Source: Bradyrhizobium frederickii (GTDB lineage Bacteria; Pseudomonadota; Alphaproteobacteria; Rhizobiales; Xanthobacteraceae). Taken from it: a DNA stretch of 64,000 bases. Made by a program: the position numbers and the translations under genes. The DNA is taken from NCBI RefSeq assembly GCF_004570865.1, contig NZ_SPQS01000012.1:124001-188000 (forward strand). Direction: 5' to 3'. Positions within the stretch are counted from its first letter, which is position 1, and the number at the start of each line of letters is the position of its first letter. Positions 27,323-35,731 of the stretch are shown here, piece after piece. Under the pieces are notes generated by a model, which saw only the letters and a list, made by a program, of their open reading frames with translations, was not told the DNA's origin and did no database searches.

Positions 27323-28474
27323 GTGACCCTAACCAAAAATGAACGCTCCCTCACCCGCAGCGAACTGGCCCGGGATCAGGCCTGGGCGATCTCGGTCGGG
27401 GGCATCGGCGTCGTGCTGTTCACCGCGCTGCTTGTCTTCACCTGGTATTTCGCGGCGACATTGCTGCTGATCTTCACCGGCATGCTGCTCGGTCTCGGCC
27501 TCAACGCGCTGACGATCGCGCTCGGTCGCCGCGTGCCTCTGCCGCATGCGGTGCGGCTCGCGATCGTCTGCACCGCGCTTGGCTTGATGCTCGCCGGCAT
27601 CGCCTATCTCGGCGGCGCCACCATCGCCGAGCAGGCTTCGCTGCTGAGCAAGACCCTCAAGTCGCAGCTCGCCAATGTCAGGTCGTTCCTCGACAGCCAC
27701 GGCATCGACACCAGCTTCTTCGATCTCGGCAACGGCGGAGCCGATTCCGCGGTCAGTCCGCCGGCGGAGACGAGCCCCCCACCGCCGACGCCCTCACGCA
27801 GCGCCTTGCCCGGCGCGGGCGCGCTGGCCTCCAGCGGCGGCGCGATCGTGAGCCAGACCTTCAAGGTGCTGCTCGGCACCATCCACGGTGTCGGCAACAT
27901 CTTCATCGTGCTGTTCCTGGGCTTCGCCTTCGCCGCCCAGCCGGCCGTCTATCACGACGGCCTCTTGTTCCTGGCGCCGGCCAGGCACCGCACCCGCGTC
28001 ACCCTCGTCATCGACCGCATAGCCGAGACCCTCGAGCGCTGGCTGATCGCGCAGATCATCGTCATGCTCGCGGTCGGCGTGGTGACCTGGATCGGCCTCG
28101 CCCTCATTGGCATTCCCGGCTCGTTCATCCTGGGAATTCAGGCCGGCCTGCTCGCCTTCATCCCGACTGTCGGGGCCATCATCGCCGGCGTCATCGTGGT
28201 GCTGGCAAGCCTTGCCTCGGGCTGGATCCCGGCCCTGTCGGCCTTTCTGCTCTTCATGGGCGTGCACGCCATGGAGAGCTACGTGCTGACGCCGGTCCTG
28301 CAACGGCAAGCGCTGGACATTCCGCCGGCCACGCTATTCGCGTTCCAGATCCTGCTCGGCGTCGTGTTCGGAATCTGGGGCCTGGCCCTGGCGCTGCCGC
28401 TGGTCGCCATCGCCAAGGTCATGATCGACCATTTCAAGACTTATGAGGCGGCGCCGCTGATGGAGGCGGCGTGA
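27323..28474 (+). CDS. AI-2E family transporter
   Basis: I prefer GTG 27323, which has AAAGGA six bases upstream; a TTG at 27302 would add seven residues. The 383-residue protein has two N-terminal helices (VGGIGVVLFTALLVFTWYF and LLLIFTGMLLGLGLNALTI), a third helix and a soluble stretch with a Pro-rich insert (PPAETSPPPPTPS). A C-terminal group of four or five helices follows, with the family signature around IPGSFILGIQAGLLAFIPTVG and the end PLVAIAKVMI. Members export diverse small molecules; the AI-2 role of TqsA is not general. Confidence 0.88.
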   Translation: MTLTKNERSLTRSELARDQAWAISVGGIGVVLFTALLVFTWYFAATLLLIFTGMLLGLGLNALTIALGRRVPLPHAVRLAIVCTALGLMLAGIAYLGGATIAEQASLLSKTLKSQLANVRSFLDSHGIDTSFFDLGNGGADSAVSPPAETSPPPPTPSRSALPGAGALASSGGAIVSQTFKVLLGTIHGVGNIFIVLFLGFAFAAQPAVYHDGLLFLAPARHRTRVTLVIDRIAETLERWLIAQIIVMLAVGVVTWIGLALIGIPGSFILGIQAGLLAFIPTVGAIIAGVIVVLASLASGWIPALSAFLLFMGVHAMESYVLTPVLQRQALDIPPATLFAFQILLGVVFGIWGLALALPLVAIAKVMIDHFKTYEAAPLMEAA

Positions 28475-28490
28475 GGCGGCCCGCCTCGGC

Positions 28491-28787
28491 TCAGGTCGTC
28501 AGCACGGTCTCGGTGTGCTCGACCTCGGGGGGCGACGCGAAATACTGGCCGACGAGGCCGCGCCATTCGGTGAAATGCTCCGAGCCGCGGAAATCGACGG
28601 TGTGGTTCTCAAGCGTCGCCCACTTCACCATCAGCCGGTAGCGTTGCGGCTTCTCGATCGACTTGTGCAATTCGAAGCCGTGAAAGCCCTTGGAGCGGCC
28701 GAAAGCGGCCTTGGCTTTGGCGACGGCGGCCTCGAAGTCCTTCTCGCTGCCCGGCTTGACGTCGATTTGCGCGATCTCGGTGATCAT
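28491..28787 (-). CDS. Antibiotic biosynthesis monooxygenase (ABM) domain protein
   Basis: The start at 28787 (MITEIAQIDVKPGSEKDFEAA) has GGTGGAAA upstream. The 98-residue product is one dimeric alpha-beta barrel domain of the ABM superfamily, with the end-of-fold pattern EHFTEWRGLVGQYFASPPEVEHTETV. Such proteins range from quinol monooxygenases to haem-degrading enzymes and mere binding proteins. The specific reaction is unknown. It is convergent with the AI-2E transporter gene, 16 bases away. Confidence 0.8.
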   Translation of the reverse strand: MITEIAQIDVKPGSEKDFEAAVAKAKAAFGRSKGFHGFELHKSIEKPQRYRLMVKWATLENHTVDFRGSEHFTEWRGLVGQYFASPPEVEHTETVLTT

Positions 28788-28888
28788 CGGTTTCCACCCT
28801 TCTTGTTCGATGGGGGTGTCTAGCGCAGCCGGCGAAAAAGAAAAAGGCGCCGAAACGGCGCCCCGGTCGGCCCAAATATGCAGATCTC

Positions 28889-29128
28889 TCAGACCAGCAG
28901 CAGGACCGTGCCCGCCACGATGAGGGCGCAACCGACGAACAGCGCGAGCGGCCAGGTGCTGCGGCGGCTTTGCGTGTAGCGGCCCTGCGCGCGGCGCTCG
29001 CTGATCAGCGCGCTCTCGTATTCATCCGCGGTCGAGAACAGACAGGCGAAACCGCTGCGTGCCGAGGCCGCAGCGGCTTCGAGCGACATCAGGGCGGCTT
29101 GCGGGTTCTGTCGACGGATCGATTCCAT
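28889..29128 (-). CDS. Small membrane protein, unknown function
   Basis: The 79-residue product has a polar N-terminal part with a cysteine (SGFACLFSTADEYESALISE) and a single C-terminal membrane helix (WPLALFVGCALIVAGTVLLLV). It would be tail-anchored with the N-terminus in the cytoplasm. No family is recognised. It lies between the diguanylate cyclase (upstream, 60 bases) and the ABM gene on the same strand. Confidence 0.5.
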   Translation of the reverse strand: MESIRRQNPQAALMSLEAAAASARSGFACLFSTADEYESALISERRAQGRYTQSRRSTWPLALFVGCALIVAGTVLLLV

Positions 29129-29188
29129 GACCGCAATGGTAGGGATCGAATGGTAAACAGAGCATTACCGCAAACGCCGCCTCGCGTC

Positions 29189-30409
29189 TCAGGCGGTGGC
29201 CGGCCGCGCCTGCGGCGCACCGACCCTCGCGGCGCTCTGGCGGCGCCAGTTCTCCAGCGACAATGGCAGCTCCTCCGCCGCCTCGACGCGGTTACGGCCG
29301 CCGCGCTTGGCCTGGTAGAGCGCGGTGTCGGCGGACGCCAGCAGCACCTCGAGCTCGGTGCCGGCAGGCCCGCCGGCGACGCCGATGCTGACGGTGGTAT
29401 CGACCGGCCCCTCATCGACCACGACGCCGGAGGTCTCGAACGCCTCGCGCACGCGCTCGGCGACCAGCACGCCCTCCTCCAGCGAGCACGGCAAGAGCGC
29501 TGCGAATTCCTCGCCGCCGATGCGGCCCGACAGGTCGGAGATGCGTAAATTGCTGACGACGACGGTCGAGAACAGCTTCAGCATCTCGTCGCCGGCGGGA
29601 TGGCCGAAGCGGTCGTTGATCGACTTGAAGTGGTCGATGTCGAAGATCATCACGGTCACGGGGCGCCCGGCCTTGGCCTCGCGCTCGATGACGCGGCCGC
29701 AGGCCTCGGAGAAGCCGCGGCGGTTGAGCATGCCGGTCAGGGGATCGGTGGAAGCCGCGGTCCGGTGCGCGGTCACCGTGCGCTCGGACACCAGCATGAA
29801 GATCACGAAGACGGTACCGACGGCATAGAGGATGAGCTCGACCGCGAATACGGTGACCCAGATGCTGCCGGAGAAGCCGGCATCGTTCGGGCGCAGGAAG
29901 CTGCCGATCAGGATCGGCAGCATCAACACGCAGCCGTGCATCACCGGCATCACGAAGGCCGGCCAACGTCGTTGCAGACTCTTGCGCCGTTCGGTCCAGA
30001 GCTCGCTGGCGGTCAGCGCCGCATAGACCGAGACGATGCCGGCGCCGACGATCATGCGCAGCATGGATGCCGCGGGATCCAGCAATGTCACGGCGGCGAC
30101 CCAGGCGAGCGCGCCGAGCACGAGACCCGGCCAGTTCGGCTTGCGGCCATGGAAGACGCGCGCCGCGTTCCACACCATGCCGCAGGCAACGAAGCCGACG
30201 GCATTTAACGCCAGATAGAGATGCGGACCGAGTCTGTCGCCGGCCGCGGTCCATAGCGCGACGGACGCGGCACCGAGCAGATAGGCGGTGCCCCACCATT
30301 TCAGTGCAGGGCTGTTTTCCTGCCTGCCGAAAAACACCATCATCGCGCCGAGCAATGCGGCAACCATGGTGGCGACCAAATAGAGCGTGATGCTATCGAG
30401 CGACATCAT
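29189..30409 (-). CDS. Membrane-bound diguanylate cyclase (GGDEF)
   Basis: I start at 30409, where AGGGGG precedes ATGATG. The 406-residue protein has six or seven membrane helices (about 1-220) and a C-terminal GGDEF domain (about 230-390). The active site GGEEF is intact, the substrate-binding segment FDIDHFKSINDRFGH is present and an inhibitory RxxD site (RISD) lies five residues upstream of GGEEF. So it should make cyclic di-GMP from GTP under product inhibition. The membrane part probably senses an unknown signal. No partner EAL gene is adjacent. Confidence 0.93.
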   Translation of the reverse strand: MMSLDSITLYLVATMVAALLGAMMVFFGRQENSPALKWWGTAYLLGAASVALWTAAGDRLGPHLYLALNAVGFVACGMVWNAARVFHGRKPNWPGLVLGALAWVAAVTLLDPAASMLRMIVGAGIVSVYAALTASELWTERRKSLQRRWPAFVMPVMHGCVLMLPILIGSFLRPNDAGFSGSIWVTVFAVELILYAVGTVFVIFMLVSERTVTAHRTAASTDPLTGMLNRRGFSEACGRVIEREAKAGRPVTVMIFDIDHFKSINDRFGHPAGDEMLKLFSTVVVSNLRISDLSGRIGGEEFAALLPCSLEEGVLVAERVREAFETSGVVVDEGPVDTTVSIGVAGGPAGTELEVLLASADTALYQAKRGGRNRVEAAEELPLSLENWRRQSAARVGAPQARPATA

Positions 30410-30563
30410 GTCGGCCCCCTTTAGATCATAGCAGTTACGCGATCGGCACATCCGATTTGCGCGCCCTTCCGAAGGCGACGCTAGGTCTGGCGAGTTCCAT
30501 TCAGGTTTTCGCGGGATGCCAAGTTTTCCTGAAACACGCCCTCAATTTGCGTACAAACGAGCA

Positions 30564-30597
30564 GCAAAAAGGGCGCTGAAATCAGCGCCCTTTTGCA
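30564..30597 (-). terminator. Rho-independent terminator of the rplM-rpsI operon
   Basis: GCAAAAAGGGCGCTGA at 30564-30579 and TCAGCGCCCTTTTGC at 30582-30596 form a near-perfect hairpin. Read on the minus strand the stem is followed by a T-rich tail. It lies 41 bases after rpsI. Confidence 0.85.
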
Positions 30598-30638
30598 TCT
30601 CATTGAAGCCGCTTTCGCGGCGAATGCGACAAAAGCGA

Positions 30639-31118
30639 TTAACGCTTCGAGAACTGGAAGGAGCGGCGGGCCTTGGCCTTGCCGTACTTCTTGCGCTCGA
30701 CCACGCGCGAGTCGCGGGTGAGGAAGCCGCCCTTCTTGAGCACGCCGCGCAGCTCCGGCTCGAAATAGGTCAGCGCCTTGGAGATGCCGTGACGGACCGC
30801 GCCGGCCTGGCCGGACAGGCCGCCGCCGGCGACGGTGCAGATCACGTCGTACTGGCCCGAACGCTGGGCCACGGAGAACGGCTGCTCGATCATCATGCGC
30901 AGCACGGGACGGGCGAAATAGACCTCGACCTCGCGCGAATTGACGGTGACCTTGCCGGCGCCCGGCTTGATCCACACGCGGGCGACCGCGTCCTTGCGCT
31001 TGCCGGTGGCATAGGCGCGGTTGAACTTGTCGACCTTCTTCTCGTGCTTGGGCGCGTCGGGCGCGGCCGCCGTCTTGAGCTGCGAGAGCTGGTCGAGCGA
31101 CTGGATGGATTCGGCCAT
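30639..31118 (-). CDS. rpsI: 30S ribosomal protein S9
   Basis: The 159-residue protein has the S9 core, with YATGKRKDAVARVWIKPG, MMIEQPFSVA, GGLSGQAGAVRHGISKAL and the basic C-terminal tail ending QFSKR. The last residues of S9 reach the P-site tRNA. The N-terminal 30 residues are an alphaproteobacterial extension. It follows rplM by one base, the universal rplM-rpsI pair. Confidence 0.98.
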   Translation of the reverse strand: MAESIQSLDQLSQLKTAAAPDAPKHEKKVDKFNRAYATGKRKDAVARVWIKPGAGKVTVNSREVEVYFARPVLRMMIEQPFSVAQRSGQYDVICTVAGGGLSGQAGAVRHGISKALTYFEPELRGVLKKGGFLTRDSRVVERKKYGKAKARRSFQFSKR

Positions 31119-31119
31119 G

Positions 31120-31584
31120 TTATGCGGCCCTCGTGTTCTTGCGGTTCAACTTGGCGATGTCGATCTTCTCGGGCTGCTGCGCCTCGTGCGGATGATCGGC
31201 CCCGCCGTAGACACGCAGGTTGCCCATCTGCACGCGACCGAGCGGGCCACGCGGAATCATGCGCTCGACGGCCTTCTCGAGCACGCGCTCGGGATGCTTG
31301 CCCTCGAGGATCTGGCGCGCGGTGCGCTCCTTGACGTGGCCGACATAGCCGGTGTGCTTGTAATAGGTCTTCTGCTCGCGCTTGCGACCGGTGAGGACCG
31401 CATGCTGCGCGTTGATGATGATGACGTTGTCGCCGCAATCGACGTGCGGGGTGTAGGTCGGGAGGTGCTTGCCGCGCAGGCGCATGGCGACGATGGTGGC
31501 GAGACGGCCGACGACCAGACCCTTGGCGTCGATCAGCACCCACTTCTTCGTCACCTCAGCCGGCTTTGCCGAAAAGGTTTTCAT
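31120..31584 (-). CDS. rplM: 50S ribosomal protein L13
   Basis: The start at 31584 (MKTFSAKPAEVTKKWVLIDA) gives the usual 154 residues; the frame extends to 31623 but that is extra. Conserved stretches include LVVGRLATIVAMRLRGK, THVDCGDNVIIINA-like (here PHVDCGDNVIIINA) and RMIPRGPLGRVQMGNLRVY. L13 is an early assembly protein of the large subunit. It is the first gene of the rplM-rpsI operon. Its divergent neighbour region to 31741 shows an AT-rich patch and no gene. Confidence 0.98.
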   Translation of the reverse strand: MKTFSAKPAEVTKKWVLIDAKGLVVGRLATIVAMRLRGKHLPTYTPHVDCGDNVIIINAQHAVLTGRKREQKTYYKHTGYVGHVKERTARQILEGKHPERVLEKAVERMIPRGPLGRVQMGNLRVYGGADHPHEAQQPEKIDIAKLNRKNTRAA

Positions 31585-31741
31585 GTCAGAGTTTCCGTGG
31601 ACGGGGAGCATCGGCGCGAACACCGCACCGGACTGCGCGGGTTCTAGAGAAGAGACGCGCCACGGTCAATGCCCAGCAACGTAAATTACGTCTGTAATAT
31701 CAATTACTTATAAATATGGTGCTATATTACCTGCAAAAAGC

Positions 31742-32170
31742 TCAAACATTTGGAATGGAATAGGTCGAGGTGACATGGGCGATCGGGTCGGGCGAAGTGC
31801 CGGACAACAGCTTCACCTCCCCGACCGCCAGCCGCTTGCCGAGCTTGAGCAGCCGCGCCTCGGCCAGCACGTCCTGGCCGGGCAGGCCCTTGCGCAGGAA
31901 GTTGATGTTGAGATTGGTGGTCACGGCGAGCCCGACCGGCCCGATCGCGGACAGGAGCACCACATACATGGCGAAATCGGCCAACGCCATCAGCGTCGGG
32001 CCGGACACGGTGCCGCCCGGCCGCAGCATCCTTTCGCTGTAACGCTGCCGCAAGAGGCAGGTCTGGCCGTCCGCGCTTTCGATCGTGATGTCGTCGCCGC
32101 TGAAGGCCTGGGGAAACTCGTGACGGAGGAACTGCTCGACCTCTGCCACGCTCAATTTCGCTAACGCCAT
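31742..32170 (-). CDS. PaaI family thioesterase
   Basis: The 142-residue protein has the hotdog-fold pattern: LRPGGTVSGPTLMALADFAMYVVLLSAIG (parts RPGGTVSGPTLM and ALADFAMY), in which the Asp/Asn-like position at the start of the central helix serves catalysis, followed by VTTNLNINFLRKG. PaaI-type enzymes hydrolyse acyl- or aryl-CoA thioesters as tetramers. It is divergent from an enoyl-CoA hydratase gene 86 bases away, which suggests acyl-CoA metabolism for both. Confidence 0.88.
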   Translation of the reverse strand: MALAKLSVAEVEQFLRHEFPQAFSGDDITIESADGQTCLLRQRYSERMLRPGGTVSGPTLMALADFAMYVVLLSAIGPVGLAVTTNLNINFLRKGLPGQDVLAEARLLKLGKRLAVGEVKLLSGTSPDPIAHVTSTYSIPNV

Positions 32171-32256
32171 GCTGTTCCCCGCCCTCGCTTCGCTTGCCCT
32201 GTTACATTAAGTTATCTGCGTCATCCAATTGCAATCATTTAGCGGAAATCGCGTCA

Positions 32257-33081
32257 ATGTCCGTCACGGCCGCCCGCGCCCCCTCCCCGCAACCGCCGAT
32301 CCTGCTGCGCGAGACCTCAGGTTCCATCGCGGTCCTGACGCTGAACCGCCCGGCCGCGCGCAACAGCCTGTCGGCCGCGATGATCGCGAGCCTGCATGCG
32401 GAGCTCGATGATATCCGCGACGACAAGGCGGTCCGCGGCGTCGTGATCGCCGCCAACGGCCCGGCCTTCTCGGCCGGTCACGACATGAAGGAGCTCACCG
32501 CGCGCCGCACCGATCCCGATCGCGGCCGCGCCTTCTTCGCCGAGATGATGAATGCCTGCAGCGCCATGATGCAGGCCATCGTGCATCTGCCGAAGCCTGT
32601 CGTCGCGTCCGTTCAGGGCATCGCGACCGCGGCCGGCTGCCAGCTGGTTGCCAGCTGCGATCTTGCGATCGCATCGGAGGACGCCAAGTTCGCCACGCCC
32701 GGCGTCGACATCGGCCTGTTCTGCTCGACGCCGATGGTGGCGCTGTCGCGCAACGTCCCGCGCAAGCAGGCCATGGAGATGCTGCTGACAGGAGAGCCTG
32801 TCACGGCCGAGCGGGCTCGCGAGATCGGTCTCATCAACCGCGTCGTGCCCGCCGGCACCGAACTCGGTGCCGCCATCGAGCTCGCGCAACAGGTCGCGCT
32901 GAAATCCGCCTACACCGTCAAGCTCGGCAAGGAGGCGTTCTACCGCCAGGCCGAGATGAGCCTTGCGGACGCCTATCGCTATGCGGCAGAGGTGATGACC
33001 GAGAACATGATGGCGCGCGACGCCGAGGAAGGCATCGGCGCCTTCATCGAGAAGCGCAAGCCGACATGGCGGGATGAATAG
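32257..33081 (+). CDS. Enoyl-CoA hydratase/isomerase family protein
   Basis: I begin at ATG 32257 (MSVTAARAPSPQPP); the frame opens at 32194. The 274-residue crotonase-fold protein has the oxyanion-hole segments GPAFSAGHDMKEL (about residue 70) and IATAAGCQLVASCDLAIAS (about 130), and ends in the usual C-terminal helix. The two glutamates of classical enoyl-CoA hydratase are not clearly conserved, because the second region reads FATPGVDIGLFCSTP. It may therefore be an isomerase, hydrolase or other crotonase. It is divergent from the thioesterase. Confidence 0.87.
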   Translation: MSVTAARAPSPQPPILLRETSGSIAVLTLNRPAARNSLSAAMIASLHAELDDIRDDKAVRGVVIAANGPAFSAGHDMKELTARRTDPDRGRAFFAEMMNACSAMMQAIVHLPKPVVASVQGIATAAGCQLVASCDLAIASEDAKFATPGVDIGLFCSTPMVALSRNVPRKQAMEMLLTGEPVTAERAREIGLINRVVPAGTELGAAIELAQQVALKSAYTVKLGKEAFYRQAEMSLADAYRYAAEVMTENMMARDAEEGIGAFIEKRKPTWRDE

Positions 33082-33086
33082 AATTC

Positions 33087-33170
33087 GTCATTGCGAGCGC
33101 AGCGAAGCAATCCAGACTCCCTCCGCAGTGACAGACTGGATTGCTTCGTCGCTTCGCTCCTCGCAATGAC
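33087..33170. repeat. Intergenic palindromic repeat, family 2
   Basis: GTCATTGCGAGCGCAGCGAA at the left end mirrors TTCGCTCCTCGCAATGAC at the right, with AGCAATCCAGAC and GTCTGGATTGCT as inner arms. It fills the gap between the enoyl-CoA hydratase and the CoA-binding protein and leaves only 18 bases before the next ATG. Confidence 0.7.
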
Positions 33171-33188
33171 AGCAGCAAAGAAGATCCG

Positions 33189-33773
33189 ATGAACCACGAC
33201 GCCTATCCCGACAATTACATCCGCGGCATCCTCAACAGCGTGAAGTCGATCGCGATGGTCGGCGCCTCGCCGGTCAACGTGCGGCCGAGCTATTTCGCGT
33301 TCAAATACCTGGCGCAGCGCGGCTACGACATGATCCCGGTCAATCCGGGCCATGTCGGCAAGGAGCTGCTCGGAAAACCCTTTGTCGCCTCACTCTCGGA
33401 CATCGGGCGTCCGATCGACATGATCGACATCTTTCGCAATTCCAGCCACATCATGCCCGTGGTCGAAGAGGCGCTCACGCTCGATCCGCTGCCGAAGGTG
33501 ATCTGGATGCAGCTCGGCGCGCGTGACGATGCCGCGGCGGCGAAGGCGGAATCGGTCGGTATCAAGGTGGTGATGAACCGCTGCCCCAAGATCGAATATG
33601 GCCGCCTGTCGTCCGAGATATCCTGGATGGGCGTGAATTCACGCACGCTGAGCTCCAAGCGCGCGCCGGCACCGACGCAAGGCATGCGGCTCTCCCTCAA
33701 TCGGATGAGTGTCGGCGGCGGCGATACCGCGGCATCGGATCGCGCCGCGAAAAACAAGAACGAGCAAAGCTGA
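33189..33773 (+). CDS. CoA-binding protein (YccU-like)
   Basis: The start at 33189 (MNHDAYPDNYIRGILNSVKS) is the only one that avoids reading through the repeat. The 194-residue protein has a Rossmann CoA-binding domain with SIAMVGASPVNVRPSY, MIPVNPGHVGKELLG and WMQLGARDDAAAAKAE, as in succinyl-CoA synthetase alpha subunits but without the ligase part. Members are widespread and of unclear function. A polar C-terminal tail (about 155-194) is additional. Confidence 0.88.
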   Translation: MNHDAYPDNYIRGILNSVKSIAMVGASPVNVRPSYFAFKYLAQRGYDMIPVNPGHVGKELLGKPFVASLSDIGRPIDMIDIFRNSSHIMPVVEEALTLDPLPKVIWMQLGARDDAAAAKAESVGIKVVMNRCPKIEYGRLSSEISWMGVNSRTLSSKRAPAPTQGMRLSLNRMSVGGGDTAASDRAAKNKNEQS

Positions 33774-33911
33774 CGCAATCGCGAAGGATTCGTTTCGCGA
33801 ACGCGGCAATGCCTAGCAAGATCACTCCGAACTGACGTGGCGCCTTGACGGCGAGCGCGGCGCCCATCAGCATGCCGCGCGATTTCAGGCCACAAGAACA
33901 GGACGCCCTCA

Positions 33912-35192
33912 ATGAGCGATCGCCTTCCGGGATTTTCAACCCTCGCAGTGCATGCCGGTGCACAGCCCGACCCCACCACCGGCGCGCGCGCGACTCCGAT
34001 TTATCAAACCACCTCGTTCGTGTTCAACGACGCCGACCACGCCGCCTCGCTGTTCGGCCTGCAGGCATTCGGCAACATCTATACCCGCATCGGCAATCCC
34101 ACCAATGCGGTGCTGGAAGAGCGCGTCGCGGCGCTCGAAGGCGGCACGGCCGCGCTGGCGGTGGCCTCGGGCCATGCCGCGCAGGTCGTGGTGCTGCAGC
34201 AATTGCTGCAGCCCGGCGACGAGTTCATCGCCGCGCGAAAGCTCTACGGCGGCTCGATCAACCAGTTCACGCACGCCTTCAAGAGCTTCGGCTGGAACGT
34301 GGTTTGGGCCGATTCCGATGACATCGCGAGCTTCGAGCGCGCGGTGACGCCGCGCACGAAGGCCATCTTCATCGAATCCATCGCCAATCCCGCCGGCAGC
34401 ATCACCGACATCGAGGCGATCTCGACGGTGGCGCGCAAGGCGGGCGTGCCGCTGATCGTCGACAACACGCTGGCCTCGCCCTATCTGATCCGCCCGATCG
34501 ACCACGGCGCCGACATCGTCGTGCACTCGCTGACGAAATTTTTGGGCGGTCACGGCAATTCGCTCGGCGGCATCATCGTCGATGCCGGCACCTTCGACTG
34601 GTCCACCGGCGGCAAATATCCGATGCTGTCGGAGCCGCGGCCCGAATATCACGGCATCCGCCTCCAGGAGACCTTCGGCAATTTCGCCTTCGCGATCGCC
34701 TGCCGCGTGCTCGGCCTGCGCGATCTCGGCCCCGCGCTGTCGCCGTTCAACGCCTTCATGATCCTGACCGGCATCGAGACCTTGCCGCTGCGCATGCAGA
34801 AGCACTGCGACAACGCCAAGGCGGTCGCCGAATTCCTCGCCGGACATCCGGCGGTGGCCTCGGTCAATTATGCGGGCCTGCCGAGCGACAAGTACAACCG
34901 GCTCGCCCGCAAATACGCGCCGAAGGGCGCAGGCGCCGTGTTCACCTTCAGCCTGAAGGGCGGCTATGACGCCGGCGTCAACCTGGTGTCGAAGCTGCAG
35001 CTGTTCTCGCACCTCGCCAATGTCGGCGACACCCGCTCGCTGGTGATCCACCCGGCTTCGACCACGCACAGCCAGCTCGACGACGCCGCCAAGATCAAGT
35101 CCGGCGCCGGCCCCGACGTGGTGCGGCTCTCGATCGGCATCGAGGACAAGGAAGACCTGATCGCGGATCTGGAACAGGCGCTGGGGGCGTAA
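33912..35192 (+). CDS. metY: O-acetylhomoserine aminocarboxypropyltransferase (sulfhydrylase)
   Basis: The 426-residue protein is of the Cys/Met-metabolism PLP family with the longer MetY-type length. The PLP lysine lies in VVHSLTKFLGGHGNSLGG (about residue 207) and the N-terminal STLAVHAGAQPDPTTGA and IYTRIGNPTNAVLE motifs are typical. It makes homocysteine from O-acetylhomoserine and sulfide, or methionine with methanethiol. The 138-base gap upstream holds no clear gene. A palindromic repeat follows nine bases after its stop. Confidence 0.93.
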   Translation: MSDRLPGFSTLAVHAGAQPDPTTGARATPIYQTTSFVFNDADHAASLFGLQAFGNIYTRIGNPTNAVLEERVAALEGGTAALAVASGHAAQVVVLQQLLQPGDEFIAARKLYGGSINQFTHAFKSFGWNVVWADSDDIASFERAVTPRTKAIFIESIANPAGSITDIEAISTVARKAGVPLIVDNTLASPYLIRPIDHGADIVVHSLTKFLGGHGNSLGGIIVDAGTFDWSTGGKYPMLSEPRPEYHGIRLQETFGNFAFAIACRVLGLRDLGPALSPFNAFMILTGIETLPLRMQKHCDNAKAVAEFLAGHPAVASVNYAGLPSDKYNRLARKYAPKGAGAVFTFSLKGGYDAGVNLVSKLQLFSHLANVGDTRSLVIHPASTTHSQLDDAAKIKSGAGPDVVRLSIGIEDKEDLIADLEQALGA

Positions 35193-35200
35193 TTTGCCGC

Positions 35201-35278
35201 GTCGTTCCGGGGCGCGCGAAGCGCGAACCCGGAACCTCACATAGCATCACCATCTCGAGATTCCGGGCTCGGAATGAC
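35201..35278. repeat. Intergenic palindromic repeat, family 3
   Basis: GTCGTTCCGGGGCGCGCGAA at 35201-35220 leads a set of short inverted arms (GCGCGCGAAGCGCG; CCCGGAACC with GATTCCGGG) and the element closes with CTCGGAATGAC at 35268-35278. It lies directly after metY. Confidence 0.6.
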
Positions 35279-35367
35279 GGTCGCTTTGGCGACCGTCAGT
35301 TAACAGTCATTAACCATATCTGCCCCATACATCGTCCTTGGATCGCCCCTTTGATTCGGAGCCGACG

Positions 35368-35709
35368 ATGCTGCGCTGGATGGTGCCTGCCCTGACAGTG
35401 ATGCTGACGGTCTCGGCTGCCGTTGCTGCCGACTTGCCGGCCACGCCGAAGCGGCGGGCCGTCGCGCCGCAGGAGCCGCCGCAGGTCTATGTCGAGACTG
35501 ATCCGGATGCACTGATCTCGCCGGCCTATGGCGTCGGCAGCTACATCCGCAATCTGCCCGGCACACCGCTCCTGCCCGGCTCTCACACGCTGCCCGGCTA
35601 TTACGGCCGTCCTTGGGACTACGACTATCAGGGCGCCTATTACGGCGGGAAGCAGGTCGATTATTTCTGGCGCCTGCCCTATGCGTGCGGTGTTTACGGC
35701 TATTGCTGA
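35368..35709 (+). CDS. Small secreted protein, unknown function
   Basis: The 113-residue product from ATG 35368 has a signal peptide (MLRWMVPALTVMLTVSAAVA, cut before ADLPATP). The mature part is rich in Pro, Tyr and Gly (HTLPGYYGRPWDYDYQGAYYG) and ends YACGVYGYC with two cysteines that could form a disulfide. It resembles other small cell-envelope proteins of Bradyrhizobium but has no recognised domain. Its stop lies inside a hairpin shared with the convergent ctaA. Confidence 0.7.
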   Translation: MLRWMVPALTVMLTVSAAVAADLPATPKRRAVAPQEPPQVYVETDPDALISPAYGVGSYIRNLPGTPLLPGSHTLPGYYGRPWDYDYQGAYYGGKQVDYFWRLPYACGVYGYC

Positions 35710-35731
35710 TCAGTCGGCCGATCTGATCAGC
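35705..35731. terminator. Hairpin between convergent genes
   Basis: GCTGATCAG at 35705-35713 and CTGATCAGC at 35723-35731 form a perfect 9-bp stem that overlaps the stop codons of both the 35368 gene and ctaA. There is no T tract, so a bidirectional terminator is plausible but unproven. Confidence 0.45.

Noticed and set aside
33774..33911. A minus-strand frame near the metY start with a hydrophobic segment
   Set aside because: The region is short, lacks a ribosome site and its frame overlaps the end of the CoA-binding protein gene.
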